The notes: generated by a model not told the origin, from the sequence alone. Counted from the stretch's first letter, positions 16,517 through 25,718 are shown. The stretch: DNA of 64,000 nucleotides from Palsa-661 sp035535015 (GCA_035535015.1 DATLQU010000014.1:37020-101019); one strand, 5' to 3'. Program-made: numbers and translations.

Positions 16517-18086
16517 GCTCGAGCAGGCGCGGCCCACTCCTCAGGCGTTCGACGACGAGATCTCTCCGGCCGACCATCGCCGGATCCTGGTGATCCTCGG
16601 CGCCCTCATGATGGGCATGTTCCTGGCCACCTTGGACCAGACGATCGTCTCCACCGCCCTGCCCACCATCGCCGGCGACCTCCACGGCCTGAACCACCTG
16701 ACCTGGGTGGTCACGTCCTACCTCCTCACCTCGACCATCTCGACACCACTGTGGGGCAAGCTGGGCGACCTCTTCGGACGCAAGAAGCTCTTCCAGCTCT
16801 CCATCCTCATCTTCCTGGTGGGATCGGCCCTGTCCGGCCTGTCGCATTCCATGATCGAGCTGATCCTGTTCCGGGCCCTCCAGGGGGTGGGCGCGGGAGG
16901 GCTCATCGTGGGATCGCAGGCCATCATGGGAGACGTCATCAGTCCCCGTCAGCGGGGCCGGTACATGGGGTACTTCGGAGCCGTCTTCGCCTCCACCAGC
17001 GTCATCGGCCCCCTCCTCGGAGGGGTCTTCACCCAGGACCTGAGCTGGCGCTGGGTCTTCTACATCAACGTCCCCGTCGGCGTCATCGCCCTCTTCGTCA
17101 TCGCCAGCGTCCTGCACATCCCGGCCAAGCGGACCGAGCACGCCATCGACTACTGGGGAACGACCCTTCTCGGCGCCGGAGTCACCACCATCGTCCTCCT
17201 CACCACCTGGGGCGGGACGACCTTCGCCTGGGCCTCGTTCCCGATCGTCGCCATGATCGTGGCGTCCGTTCTGCTCATCGTCGGCTTCTGTGTCGTCGAA
17301 GCCCGTGCCGCCGAACCGCTCATCCCCCTCGGGCTCTTCCGGATCTCCGTCTTCAACGTCTCGAGCTCGGTGGGCTTCGTCGTCGGCTTCATCATGTTCG
17401 GCGCCATCATCTTCATCCCCCTCTATCTCCAGACCGTGCACGGCGCCACGCCCACGAGCGCCGGACTCCAGCTCCTGCCCATGGTGGGCGGCATGCTCAT
17501 CACCTTCATCGTGAGCGGCCGGCTCATCTCCCGGTGGGGCCGCTACAAGATATTCCCCATCTTCGGCACCGGGGTCACGGCCGTCGGCCTGTTCCTGTTG
17601 TCGCATCTGACCCCGACCACCTCGTTGGCCGTCTCGTCGGTCTACATGTTCGTGGTCGGCTTCGGCCTGGGCGCCGTCATGCAGGTCCTGGTGGTCGCCG
17701 TCCAGAATGCCGTGCCCTACAGCCAGTTGGGAACGGCCACCTCGTCGGCCACTTTCTTCCGGTCGATCGGGGGCGTGATCGGCATCGCCCTCTTCGGTGC
17801 CATCTTCAACAACCGGCTACTCCATGAGCTGCCGAAGTACCTGCCGGCGTCGGTCCTGCATCATCTCTCGAGCAGCGGCATCTCCATCAACCCGGCCCAG
17901 ATCAACGCCCTGCCGCCGGCCCAACGTCACGGCTTTGTCGAAGCCTTCAGCCACGCCATCCACTCCGTCTTTCTCTTCGGCGTCCCCTTCATGGTCGTGG
18001 CCTTCATCCTGACGTGGCTCCTGGAGGAAGTCCCCCTGCGCACCCAGACCTTCGCCTCGACCGAGCCCGCACCGCCGCCCGGCTGA
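16506..18086 (+). CDS. MFS multidrug exporter, DHA2 (14-TM, EmrB/QacA type)
   Basis: The protein is about 526 aa with 14 predicted membrane helices. Diagnostic motifs are LDQTIVSTALPTIAGDL in helix 1 (DHA2 motif D1), GKLGDLFGRKKLFQ in the loop 2-3 (motif A), RALQGVGAGGL (motif B) and GPLLGGVF (motif C, antiporter). It should export drugs or toxic metabolites with the proton gradient. ATG 16506 was chosen over GTG 16494 and ATG 16497, and all lie inside the end of the marR-type gene. Confidence 0.88.
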   Translation: MVTELEQARPTPQAFDDEISPADHRRILVILGALMMGMFLATLDQTIVSTALPTIAGDLHGLNHLTWVVTSYLLTSTISTPLWGKLGDLFGRKKLFQLSILIFLVGSALSGLSHSMIELILFRALQGVGAGGLIVGSQAIMGDVISPRQRGRYMGYFGAVFASTSVIGPLLGGVFTQDLSWRWVFYINVPVGVIALFVIASVLHIPAKRTEHAIDYWGTTLLGAGVTTIVLLTTWGGTTFAWASFPIVAMIVASVLLIVGFCVVEARAAEPLIPLGLFRISVFNVSSSVGFVVGFIMFGAIIFIPLYLQTVHGATPTSAGLQLLPMVGGMLITFIVSGRLISRWGRYKIFPIFGTGVTAVGLFLLSHLTPTTSLAVSSVYMFVVGFGLGAVMQVLVVAVQNAVPYSQLGTATSSATFFRSIGGVIGIALFGAIFNNRLLHELPKYLPASVLHHLSSSGISINPAQINALPPAQRHGFVEAFSHAIHSVFLFGVPFMVVAFILTWLLEEVPLRTQTFASTEPAPPPG

Positions 18087-18096
18087 TCGACACCGG

Positions 18097-19008
18097 TCAG
18101 CGGAAGGGCGCGGCCACCTCGTTCCAGAACAGATCAAGGGTGTCGATGCTGCGGCGGGCCGATCCCATCATCCAGTCGGGGACGATCAGTTCGTCCACCC
18201 CCACGGCCTCGTAGGCCGCCACCTGCTCCACCAACTCGGCCGGGGTACCGAGTAGCCGCGAGCGCCCCGGGTCCTCCCGGCGTCTCGGGGCCAGCCACGC
18301 CTCGTCCGTACTCAGATAGACGAGCGCCTGGGTGGACCGCACGATGGTGGAGGGGTCTCGTCCCACGGCGGCGCAGTGCCCTTCGAGCAGCCCCGTCCGA
18401 CGGGAGAAATCCTCGGGGCTCCCCCAGGCGTTCCACTCGTCGGCGTGGCGCGCCGCGATCCGCATCGTCCGCTTCTCGCCGCCCCCGCCGATCAGAAGCG
18501 GCAAGCGGCTCTGCACCGGCTTCGGGTCGCACGGGGCGTCCATGATCCGGTACCGCCCGCCCTCGATGGTCGTGCGCCGTTGGCGCAGCAGCGAGGTGAT
18601 CACGGCGCAGGCCTCCTCGAAGGCGTCGAGCCGGGGACCGACGTCGAGCAGATCGATCCCGTAGGCGGCGTGTTCGTTCACCTGCCAGCCGGCACCGAGT
18701 CCGACCACCAATCGTCCGCCGCTGATGTGGTCGATGGTGGCCGCCGCCTTGGCCACGACGGCGGGATGCCGGTAGAGATTCCCCGAGACGAGTGATCCCA
18801 GCCGCAGGTGGCGCGTCTCGGCCGCCAAAGCGGCCAGCACGGCCCAACATTCGAGGACGGCGCCGTCCACCGGCTGTCCTGCGGGGTCGTCGGGCATGAA
18901 GTGGTCGGCGAAGTACGCACCGTCCCAGCCCGACCGGTCGCAGTGCAGGACGATCTCTCTGATGTCGGACCAGGGACGCTGCGGGCTCGGCCACACGCTG
19001 AATCTCAT
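18097..19008 (-). CDS. LLM-class F420-dependent oxidoreductase
   Basis: The 303-aa luciferase-like TIM barrel has WDGAYFADHFMP, LRLGSLVSGNLYRHPAVVAKAAATIDHISGGRLVVGLGAGW and the C-terminal LLGTPAELVEQVAAYEAVGVDELIVPD block typical of F420-dependent members. The active-site pattern is intact. It is convergent with the MFS gene (10 bp apart) and divergent from corA. It is a second LLM enzyme, not a close copy of the one near 5.8 kb. Confidence 0.83.
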   Translation of the reverse strand: MRFSVWPSPQRPWSDIREIVLHCDRSGWDGAYFADHFMPDDPAGQPVDGAVLECWAVLAALAAETRHLRLGSLVSGNLYRHPAVVAKAAATIDHISGGRLVVGLGAGWQVNEHAAYGIDLLDVGPRLDAFEEACAVITSLLRQRRTTIEGGRYRIMDAPCDPKPVQSRLPLLIGGGGEKRTMRIAARHADEWNAWGSPEDFSRRTGLLEGHCAAVGRDPSTIVRSTQALVYLSTDEAWLAPRRREDPGRSRLLGTPAELVEQVAAYEAVGVDELIVPDWMMGSARRSIDTLDLFWNEVAAPFR

Positions 19009-19098
19009 GGCGGGATCCTAGAACCGACGGCATGGAAACGGCCGACCTCGGCACCAGGGTCACCGACGCCGCCCGGGCCAGGGACAAGACTTCGCGTC

Positions 19099-20058
19099 AT
19101 GAACGGCCACCTCATGGAAGTCGACGGCACGCTGACCGACGTCACCGCCGATGCCGTCACCCAGAACATCGCCGCCGGGACGTTCTTCTGGCTCGACCTC
19201 GTCGATCTCGACGCCGAGGGCAGCGACCTCCTCTTGAACGCCTTCCATTTCCACCCCCTGGCGGTGGAGGACGCCGAGAAGTTCGGGCAACGGCCGAAGC
19301 TCGACGACTACGACGACTTCTTCTACCTGGTCGTCCACGGGGCCCACGGTGACGGGGGGGCCACCGTCGAGGTCCACTGCTTCTACTCCGAGAAATTCCT
19401 GGTCACCATCGAGCGCGGCCAGTGCTCGCAGTTCGACGAGGTCCGCCAGAGGGCATCGCGACGACGCCAGCAGGGCGGGGGAAGCAACATCATGTTGCTC
19501 TACCGGATCATCGACGCCCTCATCGACAGCTTCTTCCCCGTCCTGGCCGCCTTCGACGACCAGATCGACACCCTGGAGGACGCCATCCTGGCCCAGCCCA
19601 CCGAGCAACAGCTGGGGACCCTCTTCACCATGAAGCGAGCCTTGGTGGGCCTGCGCAAGGTGATCACCCCCCAGCGCGACATCTTCGCCAGCCTGGCCGC
19701 CAGCGACGCCGCCCTGCCCGGTATGACCACGGACGCCGAGCGCTACTTCCGCGACCTCTACGACCACCTCATCCGGATCAGCGATCTGGTGGACAGCTAC
19801 CGGGACCTCTTGAGCGGCGCCATGGACACCCACCTCTCCACCGTCTCGAACCGCCTCAACCAGGTCATGAAGCAGCTGACCATCATCGCCACCGTCTTCT
19901 TGCCTTTGAGCTTCGTCACCGGCTTCTTCGGCCAGAATTTCGGATGGATGATCAACCACATCACGGGCTGGGGCACCTTCGTCGGCCTCGGCATCGGCCT
20001 CCAGATCCTCGTGGCCATCTCCCTGCTCGTCATGTTCCGCAAACGCAGCTGGCTCTGA
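19099..20058 (+). CDS. corA: CorA-family divalent metal ion transporter with GQN instead of GMN
   Basis: The 319-aa protein has a soluble alpha/beta N-domain, a long stalk helix (IMLLYRIIDALIDSFFPVL and on to LLSGAMDTHLSTVSNRLNQVMKQL) and two C-terminal membrane helices. The loop after TM1, which forms the outer selectivity filter, reads GFFGQNFGW at 275-283, so the canonical G-M-N is G-Q-N. CorA relatives with altered motifs can move other cations, so magnesium specificity is not assured. ATG 19099 begins at the conserved N-domain. Confidence 0.82.
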   Translation: MNGHLMEVDGTLTDVTADAVTQNIAAGTFFWLDLVDLDAEGSDLLLNAFHFHPLAVEDAEKFGQRPKLDDYDDFFYLVVHGAHGDGGATVEVHCFYSEKFLVTIERGQCSQFDEVRQRASRRRQQGGGSNIMLLYRIIDALIDSFFPVLAAFDDQIDTLEDAILAQPTEQQLGTLFTMKRALVGLRKVITPQRDIFASLAASDAALPGMTTDAERYFRDLYDHLIRISDLVDSYRDLLSGAMDTHLSTVSNRLNQVMKQLTIIATVFLPLSFVTGFFGQNFGWMINHITGWGTFVGLGIGLQILVAISLLVMFRKRSWL

Positions 20059-20273
20059 CCGGACCGCCTCCGGTGGCCACCTGGGGACTTCTCCACACAG
20101 CCCACCCACCTCGCCGTCTTCGACCAGCTCCTGCGGGCCGGTTCCCCCGACCACCACCCCGTCCCCGTGGTCGATGCCAGCCTCCTCACCGACGCCCGTC
20201 GACCTGGCGAAGTCGACCATGATCTGCCCACCCGGATCTCCGCCCACCACCATGGAGCCGACCCGGCACCTCG

Positions 20274-20560
20274 TCAGCGACTGACCGTCGCCACCGCCGG
20301 CTGCTCCTCGACGTCGACCTCGACACCGAGCGTGGGCACCACCCGGTCGAGCCACCGGGGCATGTACCAATGGGCCCGCCCGAGCAGCTCCATCACCGAC
20401 GGCACCAGCACCATCCGCACCAGGCTGGCATCGATCACGATGGACGCGGCCAGCCCGAGACCGAACACCTTCAGCACCCGCAACGGGTCGCCGATCACGA
20501 AGGATCCGAAGACGCAGATCATGATGACGGCGGCGGCCACGATCACCCCGTAGGCGGCGT
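20274..20560 (-). pseudogene. C-terminal remnant of an MmpL/RND-type transporter gene
   Basis: About 95 residues remain: two hydrophobic helices (VIVAAAVIMICVFGSFVIG, then FGLGLAASIVIDASLVRMVLVPSVMELLG) and the tail WYMPRWLDRVVPTLGVEVDVEE. This matches the last transmembrane pair and cytoplasmic end of MMPL-family transporters, which are usually over 700 residues. Upstream the frame loses similarity at about 20560, so nearly the whole gene is gone. Confidence 0.6.
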
Positions 20561-20599
20561 CCACACCCCCCCCGGCCGTCTCCCCCCCACGAGGACCTT

Positions 20600-20822
20600 G
20601 GCCCCGCTCCCGGCCGTCGCCGCGGGGATCACCCTCCGACGCAAATCGGTCACCAGCGACGCCGTCCGGGCCGAGATCGTGGCCGCGGCGCGCGCCGCCT
20701 TCGCCGAATGGGGATACGAACAGGCGAGCATCCGGGGCATCGCCCGCTGGGTGGGCCCCACCATCGACCGCTACGCCCAGGGACCACTCGAGCCCGACCA
20801 CCCGGTGGCCCCCACCGCCTGA
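20600..20822 (+). pseudogene. Truncated TetR-family regulator gene
   Basis: The frame encodes SDAVRAEIVAAARAAFAEWGYEQASIRGIAR, a typical TetR N-terminal helix-turn-helix, then WVGPTIDRYAQGPLEPDHPVAPTA and a stop. The recognition helix seems to have lost a few residues, and the ligand-binding domain is absent. It stands head to head with the MmpL remnant, the usual TetR/transporter arrangement, so a single deletion may have removed the middle of the pair. No clear start codon is visible. Confidence 0.5.
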
Positions 20823-20853
20823 CACCGGGTCCCCCGGCGGCGCGCCTGTAGCA

Positions 20854-22752
20854 TCGCTCCCCATCGAGACCGGGAAAACCCACCTCACGAGGCGCGCCGG
20901 CCTTCTCGCCCTCGGCGTGCTGGCCACCCTGTCGGCCTGCAGCGGCGGGCCGACGACGGGTGGCAGTGCATCGCCCACCACCTCGGCCACGGCGCCGGTC
21001 GTCCACGAGCCGTCGCCCCCGGCCGTCCCCCACCCGTTCGGCAAGCTCACCTGTGCCCCCCGCGACGGCATCCGCCTCTGCGCCGGAGGCCTGACCGCCG
21101 GCACCGACCGGAGGATCCCAAGCTTCGACGGCGTTCCCCTCGACGCCGACCTGGCCCTCCCGCCCTCCGGCAAGGGTCCCTTCCCGCTCATCGTCATGCT
21201 CCACGGCCTGGGCGGAGACAAGTCGAATTGGGAGGTCTCGTCGGACGACGGCTCCATCGACGACGTCACCATGGCCACCCGCGGCTACGCCGTCCTCATG
21301 TACAGCGCCCGAGGTTTCGGCAATTCCTGTGGCACCGCCGCGTCCCGGGCGGCCACCCCGGCCTGCGACGCCGGATGGATCCACCTGGCCGATCAGAGAT
21401 ACGAGATCCGCGACACCCAGTACCTGGCCGGTCTGCTCGTCGACGAAGGACTGGTCCGACCCCAGATCGCCGTGACCGGAATCTCCTACGGCGCCGGCCA
21501 GACACTCGAACTGGCCGCGCTCAAGAACCGGATCCGGCTCACCGACGGCCACTTCGCTCCGTGGACGAGCCCCGTCCACCACGTCCCCATGTCGGTGGCG
21601 GCCGCCTTTGCCATGTGGCCCTGGGACGACCTGGTCACCGCCCTCGCCCCCAACGGCGGCCTCCTCACCACCCGGGCCACCCCGGCCTCGGCCGACACCA
21701 TCCCCCCCGGCGTCGAGAAGCAGAGCTGGAACACCCTGCTCTACGGCGTCACCACCAAGTTCTTCCTGGCCCCCCCGGGCCGGGATCCCGGTGCCGACCT
21801 CACCGACTGGTACAACGCCATCGGCGCCGGAGAGCCCATCTCGGCCACCGACACGGCGGCGCTCACCGAACTCCAGACCTACCACTCGGCCATCGGCATC
21901 CCTCTCCCCGCCGGCGGCGTCCCCGCCATCGCCATCCAGAACGGCTGGACCGACACCCTCTTCCCCGTCTCGGAGGCGCTCCACTTCACCGAAAGCCTGG
22001 CCGCCGCCCACATCCACGATCCCCTGCTTCTGATCTTCGACGACGACGGCCACGGCTGGGCCCAGGCCAAGCCGGCCGACGTCCGCCGTCAGAACGCGGC
22101 CGTCCTCACCTTTCTGGACACCGTCATGCTCCACCACGGCGTTCCCCCCACCAAGGTCCTGGCCGTGGGCCAGACCTGCCCGGCCAGCGCCCCGTCGTCA
22201 CCGGTCCTCACCGCCTCGTCGTGGGCCGCCCTGGCCACCGGAGCCTTGACCCTCTCGGCCCCCGCCGCCCAGACGGTCACCTCGGCCGGAGGCGACCCGG
22301 CCGTGGCCGCGGCGCTCAACCCGGCCTACGCCAGCACCCTCTGTCACCCCCTCTCCGCCGCCCGGGAACCGGGTACCGCCCTCGCCTCGCACCGCCTCAC
22401 CACCGCCACCACCCTCATCGGGGCCATCCAGATCCACGCCCACCTGCACGTGGTCGGCAACTACCCGGAGCTGGTCGGTCGGCTGTGGGACGTCGCCCCG
22501 TCGGGACAGACCCGCCAGATCGTCGAGACGGGCATCGTCCGTCCCGACGTCAACCAGTCGGCCCAGACCTCGGCCGACACCACCGCCGACACCGACGTCA
22601 CCTTCGAACTCGCTCCCAACGAGTACACCGTGCCGGCCGGAGACACACTGCAGCTGGAGCTCCTGGGCAGCACCGCCCCCTGGTTCCGTCCGTCGAACGG
22701 CACCTTCTCGATGACGGTCACCGACCTCACCGCCACCATCCCGACCCACTGA
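20854..22752 (+). CDS. Secreted lipoprotein hydrolase, CocE/X-Pro dipeptidyl-peptidase (S15) type
   Basis: The protein has a lipoprotein signal (RRAGLLALGVLATLSAC, lipobox LSAC) and an alpha/beta-hydrolase domain with oxyanion region VMLHGLGGDKSNW, nucleophile elbow GISYGAG, Asp in NGWTDTLF and His in DDDGHGW. A C-terminal jelly-roll domain follows (IQIHAHLHVVGNYPELVGRLWDV). This is the S15/CocE layout, an esterase or peptidase outside the membrane. The first ordinary start codon, GTG 20917, falls inside the signal peptide. Only an ATC at 20854 would include the whole basic region, so the 5' end is uncertain. Confidence 0.78.
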   Translation, partial: SLPIETGKTHLTRRAGLLALGVLATLSACSGGPTTGGSASPTTSATAPVVHEPSPPAVPHPFGKLTCAPRDGIRLCAGGLTAGTDRRIPSFDGVPLDADLALPPSGKGPFPLIVMLHGLGGDKSNWEVSSDDGSIDDVTMATRGYAVLMYSARGFGNSCGTAASRAATPACDAGWIHLADQRYEIRDTQYLAGLLVDEGLVRPQIAVTGISYGAGQTLELAALKNRIRLTDGHFAPWTSPVHHVPMSVAAAFAMWPWDDLVTALAPNGGLLTTRATPASADTIPPGVEKQSWNTLLYGVTTKFFLAPPGRDPGADLTDWYNAIGAGEPISATDTAALTELQTYHSAIGIPLPAGGVPAIAIQNGWTDTLFPVSEALHFTESLAAAHIHDPLLLIFDDDGHGWAQAKPADVRRQNAAVLTFLDTVMLHHGVPPTKVLAVGQTCPASAPSSPVLTASSWAALATGALTLSAPAAQTVTSAGGDPAVAAALNPAYASTLCHPLSAAREPGTALASHRLTTATTLIGAIQIHAHLHVVGNYPELVGRLWDVAPSGQTRQIVETGIVRPDVNQSAQTSADTTADTDVTFELAPNEYTVPAGDTLQLELLGSTAPWFRPSNGTFSMTVTDLTATIPTH

Positions 22753-22809
22753 CCCGACCCACTGACCCGACCCACGGACCCGACCCACGGACCCGACCCA
22801 CGGACCGGA
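22745..22809. repeat. 13-bp tandem array, five units, across a stop codon
   Basis: Five 13-bp units start at 22745, 22758, 22771, 22784 and 22797. The first two are CCCACTGACCCGA, the next two CCCACGGACCCGA, and the last has one change. The array begins within the last codons of the secreted hydrolase, includes its TGA at 22750-22752, and ends 14 bp before the stop of the convergent phosphotransferase gene. It therefore fills the space between the two gene ends. Confidence 0.88.
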
Positions 22810-22823
22810 CCGGCCGCCTCCGC

Positions 22824-23639
22824 TCACCCGAGGGCGTCGAGAAACCGCGGCCGGTTCCGCTCGAACCAGGCCTGACGGCGGTCGTAGCGGGCCTGTCCCC
22901 CCATCTGGTTCCACATGGCGATGAATGCGGCGTTTCCCTCCGCCACCCGACGGGCCACGAACGCTCCCCCCACGCCGATCGCCTCCTGCAGAACATCGAG
23001 GAATTCCCCCCGGTCCGGTGGCAGCCCGTAGGCATCGGCCAGCACCCGCAACCGGGGCACCGGGTCGAGCGACCCCCGGCCCAACCGGGCCGCATCCTCC
23101 GGCGCGTCGATCGGGACGCACATCTTGGCCAACTGGGCCAGGTCGTACAGCGGCCGCCCCGGTGCGGCGAAGTCGAAGTCCAACACCGCCACCGCCACCG
23201 CGCCGCGGTAGACGACGTTCTCCGGACACACATCGTTATGACAGACGATCAATGCCCCGGGCGTTGCCCCGGCGCCTGGTGTTCCGGCCGGGTCGGCCAT
23301 CTCCGGGCTCCACGTGGACTCCGAGACCGCAAAGGTCGCCGATGCCCGATGGAAGCGGGCCAGCAACGCCGCAGTGGAGGCGAGGGCGTCGTCGGTCTGT
23401 GACCAGAGGGGAAAAGGCGGGCACGGGACATCACCCTCGATGAACCGAAGCCGCTCTCGTCCGTCGGGATCCACCCCCACCACCTCGGGCGCGCCGTCGA
23501 AGCCCACCGCCCGCAGGTGCTTCAGGAACCGGTGCACGGTGGCCGTGTGGGGATTGCCGGGCCGCAGGACATGCTCGCCGTCACGCACCACCGAACCGGC
23601 GTTGGCCACACCGCCGGGAAGCACCACTTCGGCCACCAC
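22824..23639 (-). CDS. Aminoglycoside phosphotransferase (APH)-like kinase
   Basis: The 271-aa protein has the APH/choline-kinase catalytic loop HNDVCPENVVYRG near residue 135 and the metal-binding AVLDFDFAAPGRPLYDLAQLA near 155. The N-lobe includes VVRDGEHVLRPGNPHTATVHRFLKHL. The family phosphorylates hydroxyls of antibiotics, sugars or amino alcohols. Actual aminoglycoside resistance should not be assumed. GTG 23639 with GGGAAG upstream was chosen, and GTG 23636 is equally possible. Confidence 0.78.
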   Translation of the reverse strand: MVAEVVLPGGVANAGSVVRDGEHVLRPGNPHTATVHRFLKHLRAVGFDGAPEVVGVDPDGRERLRFIEGDVPCPPFPLWSQTDDALASTAALLARFHRASATFAVSESTWSPEMADPAGTPGAGATPGALIVCHNDVCPENVVYRGAVAVAVLDFDFAAPGRPLYDLAQLAKMCVPIDAPEDAARLGRGSLDPVPRLRVLADAYGLPPDRGEFLDVLQEAIGVGGAFVARRVAEGNAAFIAMWNQMGGQARYDRRQAWFERNRPRFLDALG

Positions 23640-23714
23640 GGCAGCTTCCCACGCGACCCCCTGCGCCCGACGACCGCCCCCGGACGGCCGGGCGGCTGCC
23701 GGTAGCGTTCCGGT

Positions 23715-24461
23715 GTGCCGACACAGGCCGAGAAGGCCGAACGATTCCTCCGGCTCCACCGCGCTGACCATCCGTTGCTGACCCCGAACCCGTGGGACGT
23801 CGGATCGGCCCGCCTGCTGGCCTCGCTCGGTTTCGACACCGTCCGACGCGCTGTCGCCTCGGCACTGGCGGGCTGTTCGATCGAGGACGCCACCGGCCGG
23901 CCCGACGCACCGGTCTATGACTTGGCCCAGGCCACGGCGAGCGTGGCCGCCGCCGCCGAGCCGGCCCACGGTGGAGCCGTCCGCATCGTCATCACGGCGC
24001 GGGCGGAGAACCACCTCCACGGCCGTCACGACCTGGCCGACACCATCGCCCGGCTCCCGCAGTACCAGCAGGCCGGGGCCGACGTCCTGTCCGCTCCGGG
24101 CCTGATCCGCCGGGACGACATCCGGCAGCCGGTCACCTCGGTCGATCGCCCCGTGAACGTCCTGGCCCGGGCCGGGGTTCCGTCGGTGACCGAGCTCGCC
24201 CCGGTGGGAGTCGGGCGCATCTCGGTGGGCGGCGGCTTCGCCTTCGCCGCTCTGGGCGCCGTGGTCGGGGCGGCCCGCGAGCTGCTCGACGAAGGCACCG
24301 ACGGGTTCCGCGAGCCGGCCCGGTCTCCGAGCGGCCGCCGCCCGGGCGGCCTTCGGCGCCGACGCCGGCCGGTGCCCGGGACGGCCGGTGACCGAGGACA
24401 GCCGGTGACCGGGCACGGCCGGGCCGTCCACCGGATCGCCGATCGGGCCGGCCCGAAGTAG
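23715..24461 (+). pseudogene. PEP mutase / isocitrate lyase-like gene with internal deletion and 3' frameshift
   Basis: The frame begins like a phosphonomutase-family protein (LLTPNPWDVGSARLLASLGFDTV), then jumps at residue 43 (about 23841) straight to ALAGCSIEDATGR. The segment between, normally about 60 residues with the first metal-binding Asp and the mobile catalytic loop, is absent but the frame is kept. The rest (ITARAENHLHGRHDLADTIARL, AGADVLSAPGL, RISVGGGFAFAALGA) is normal until about 24320. There the expected Ala-rich end continues in another frame, where RAAAARAAFGADAG can be read. Two independent lesions make this an inactive relic. Confidence 0.75.
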
Positions 24462-24497
24462 CGTTCGCCAGGCCCGCAACCCGCGGAGGGGGATGTC

Positions 24498-25718
24498 ATG
24501 CCTGTCACTTCTGCCTACGACCTCGCCTTACCCGCCCTGGAGACGGCGGGGCTCGAGCGGTCCGAGACGCTCTGCGCCATCCGACTGGCCCGGGCCGAGC
24601 ACTGGCTGGCCCGCACCCCGATCGGCTTCATGCTCACCGACTACCGCGACGCCGTCGCCGTCCTGCGCGACCGCCGCTTTCATTCGGCTCTGTCGCTTCT
24701 TCCCGAGATGGCCGGGCTCGAACCCGACCAGTACCTCCAGAACCGTCGTCGTTCCATCCTGGCCATGGAAGGCGACGAGCACGCCCGTCTCCGGCGCCTG
24801 GTGGCCCCGGCCTTCACGCCGACGGCCGCCGACCGGCTCCGACCTTTCATGCGTGAGGTCGTCTCGGGACTGGTGGACGCCGTGGCCGACCGGGGCCGTT
24901 GCGAGCTGGTGGCCGACGTCTGCGAGCCCTACCCGATCCCGATCATCTGCGAGCTCCTGGGAGCGCCGAAGGAGGACTGGAGGCTCTTCTCCGGCTGGGC
25001 CACCGACATCTTCCGCATCTTCAACCAGAATCTGGTCGACGACCTGCCGGCCATCGAACGGGCTTCGGCCGAGCTCGAGTCCTACGTCCTCTCGATGGTC
25101 GAGGAGCGTCGGGACCACCCGTCCGACGACCTTCTCGGCTCCCTCATCGCCATCGAGGAATCCGGAGACCGGCTGTCGAGCGACGAGCTCGTCATGTTGG
25201 CCGAGGCCGTCCTCATGGCGGGCACGGACACCACCCGGAACCAACTGGCCTGCAGCGTGGCCCTGCTCTCGGAACACCCCGACCAGTGGGCCCTGCTGGC
25301 CGAACGGCCCGAACTCGCCCCCCGGGCCGTCGAAGAGACCATGCGCTATCTGGGAGCCGTCCGGGGCACCGTCCGGGTGGCGTCGGTCGACATCGAGTAT
25401 CGCGACGTCCTCTTCCCCGCCGGCACCATCGTCTCGGTCGCCCTGGCCGGAGCCAACATGGATCCCGACGTCTTCGCCTCTCCGGAGACCTTCGACATCA
25501 CCTCCGAACGCGACGCCGTCCAGATGACCTTCGGTTCCGGCATCCACTTCTGCATGGGCGCGGCCCTGGCCCGCGCCGAACTGCAGGAGGCCCTGCCCCT
25601 GCTGGCCCGGCGCATGCCCGATCTCGGGCTCGACGGTCCGGTGGAGTGGAAGCCGTCCACCTTCGGCATCTGGGGGCCGGCCCGGCTTCCCCTGCGCTTC
25701 GCCTCACCGGCCTCCTGA
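24498..25718 (+). CDS. Cytochrome P450 (class I, soluble)
   Basis: The 406-aa protein has an I-helix MAGTDTTRNQ near residue 239, the ExxR helix (EETMR) near 281, and the heme loop FGSGIHFCMGAALARAEL with the thiolate ligand Cys352. Length and lack of a membrane anchor fit bacterial class I P450s that use separate ferredoxin and reductase partners, none of which is adjacent. An AGGGGG box lies 8 bp before the ATG. The substrate is unknown. Confidence 0.9.
   Translation: MPVTSAYDLALPALETAGLERSETLCAIRLARAEHWLARTPIGFMLTDYRDAVAVLRDRRFHSALSLLPEMAGLEPDQYLQNRRRSILAMEGDEHARLRRLVAPAFTPTAADRLRPFMREVVSGLVDAVADRGRCELVADVCEPYPIPIICELLGAPKEDWRLFSGWATDIFRIFNQNLVDDLPAIERASAELESYVLSMVEERRDHPSDDLLGSLIAIEESGDRLSSDELVMLAEAVLMAGTDTTRNQLACSVALLSEHPDQWALLAERPELAPRAVEETMRYLGAVRGTVRVASVDIEYRDVLFPAGTIVSVALAGANMDPDVFASPETFDITSERDAVQMTFGSGIHFCMGAALARAELQEALPLLARRMPDLGLDGPVEWKPSTFGIWGPARLPLRFASPAS

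Noticed and set aside
22824..24479. A 551-codon version of the APH-like gene starting at 24479
   Set aside because: The first 280 codons are antisense to the PEP mutase-like relic and have no kinase similarity. The kinase N-lobe begins near 23639.
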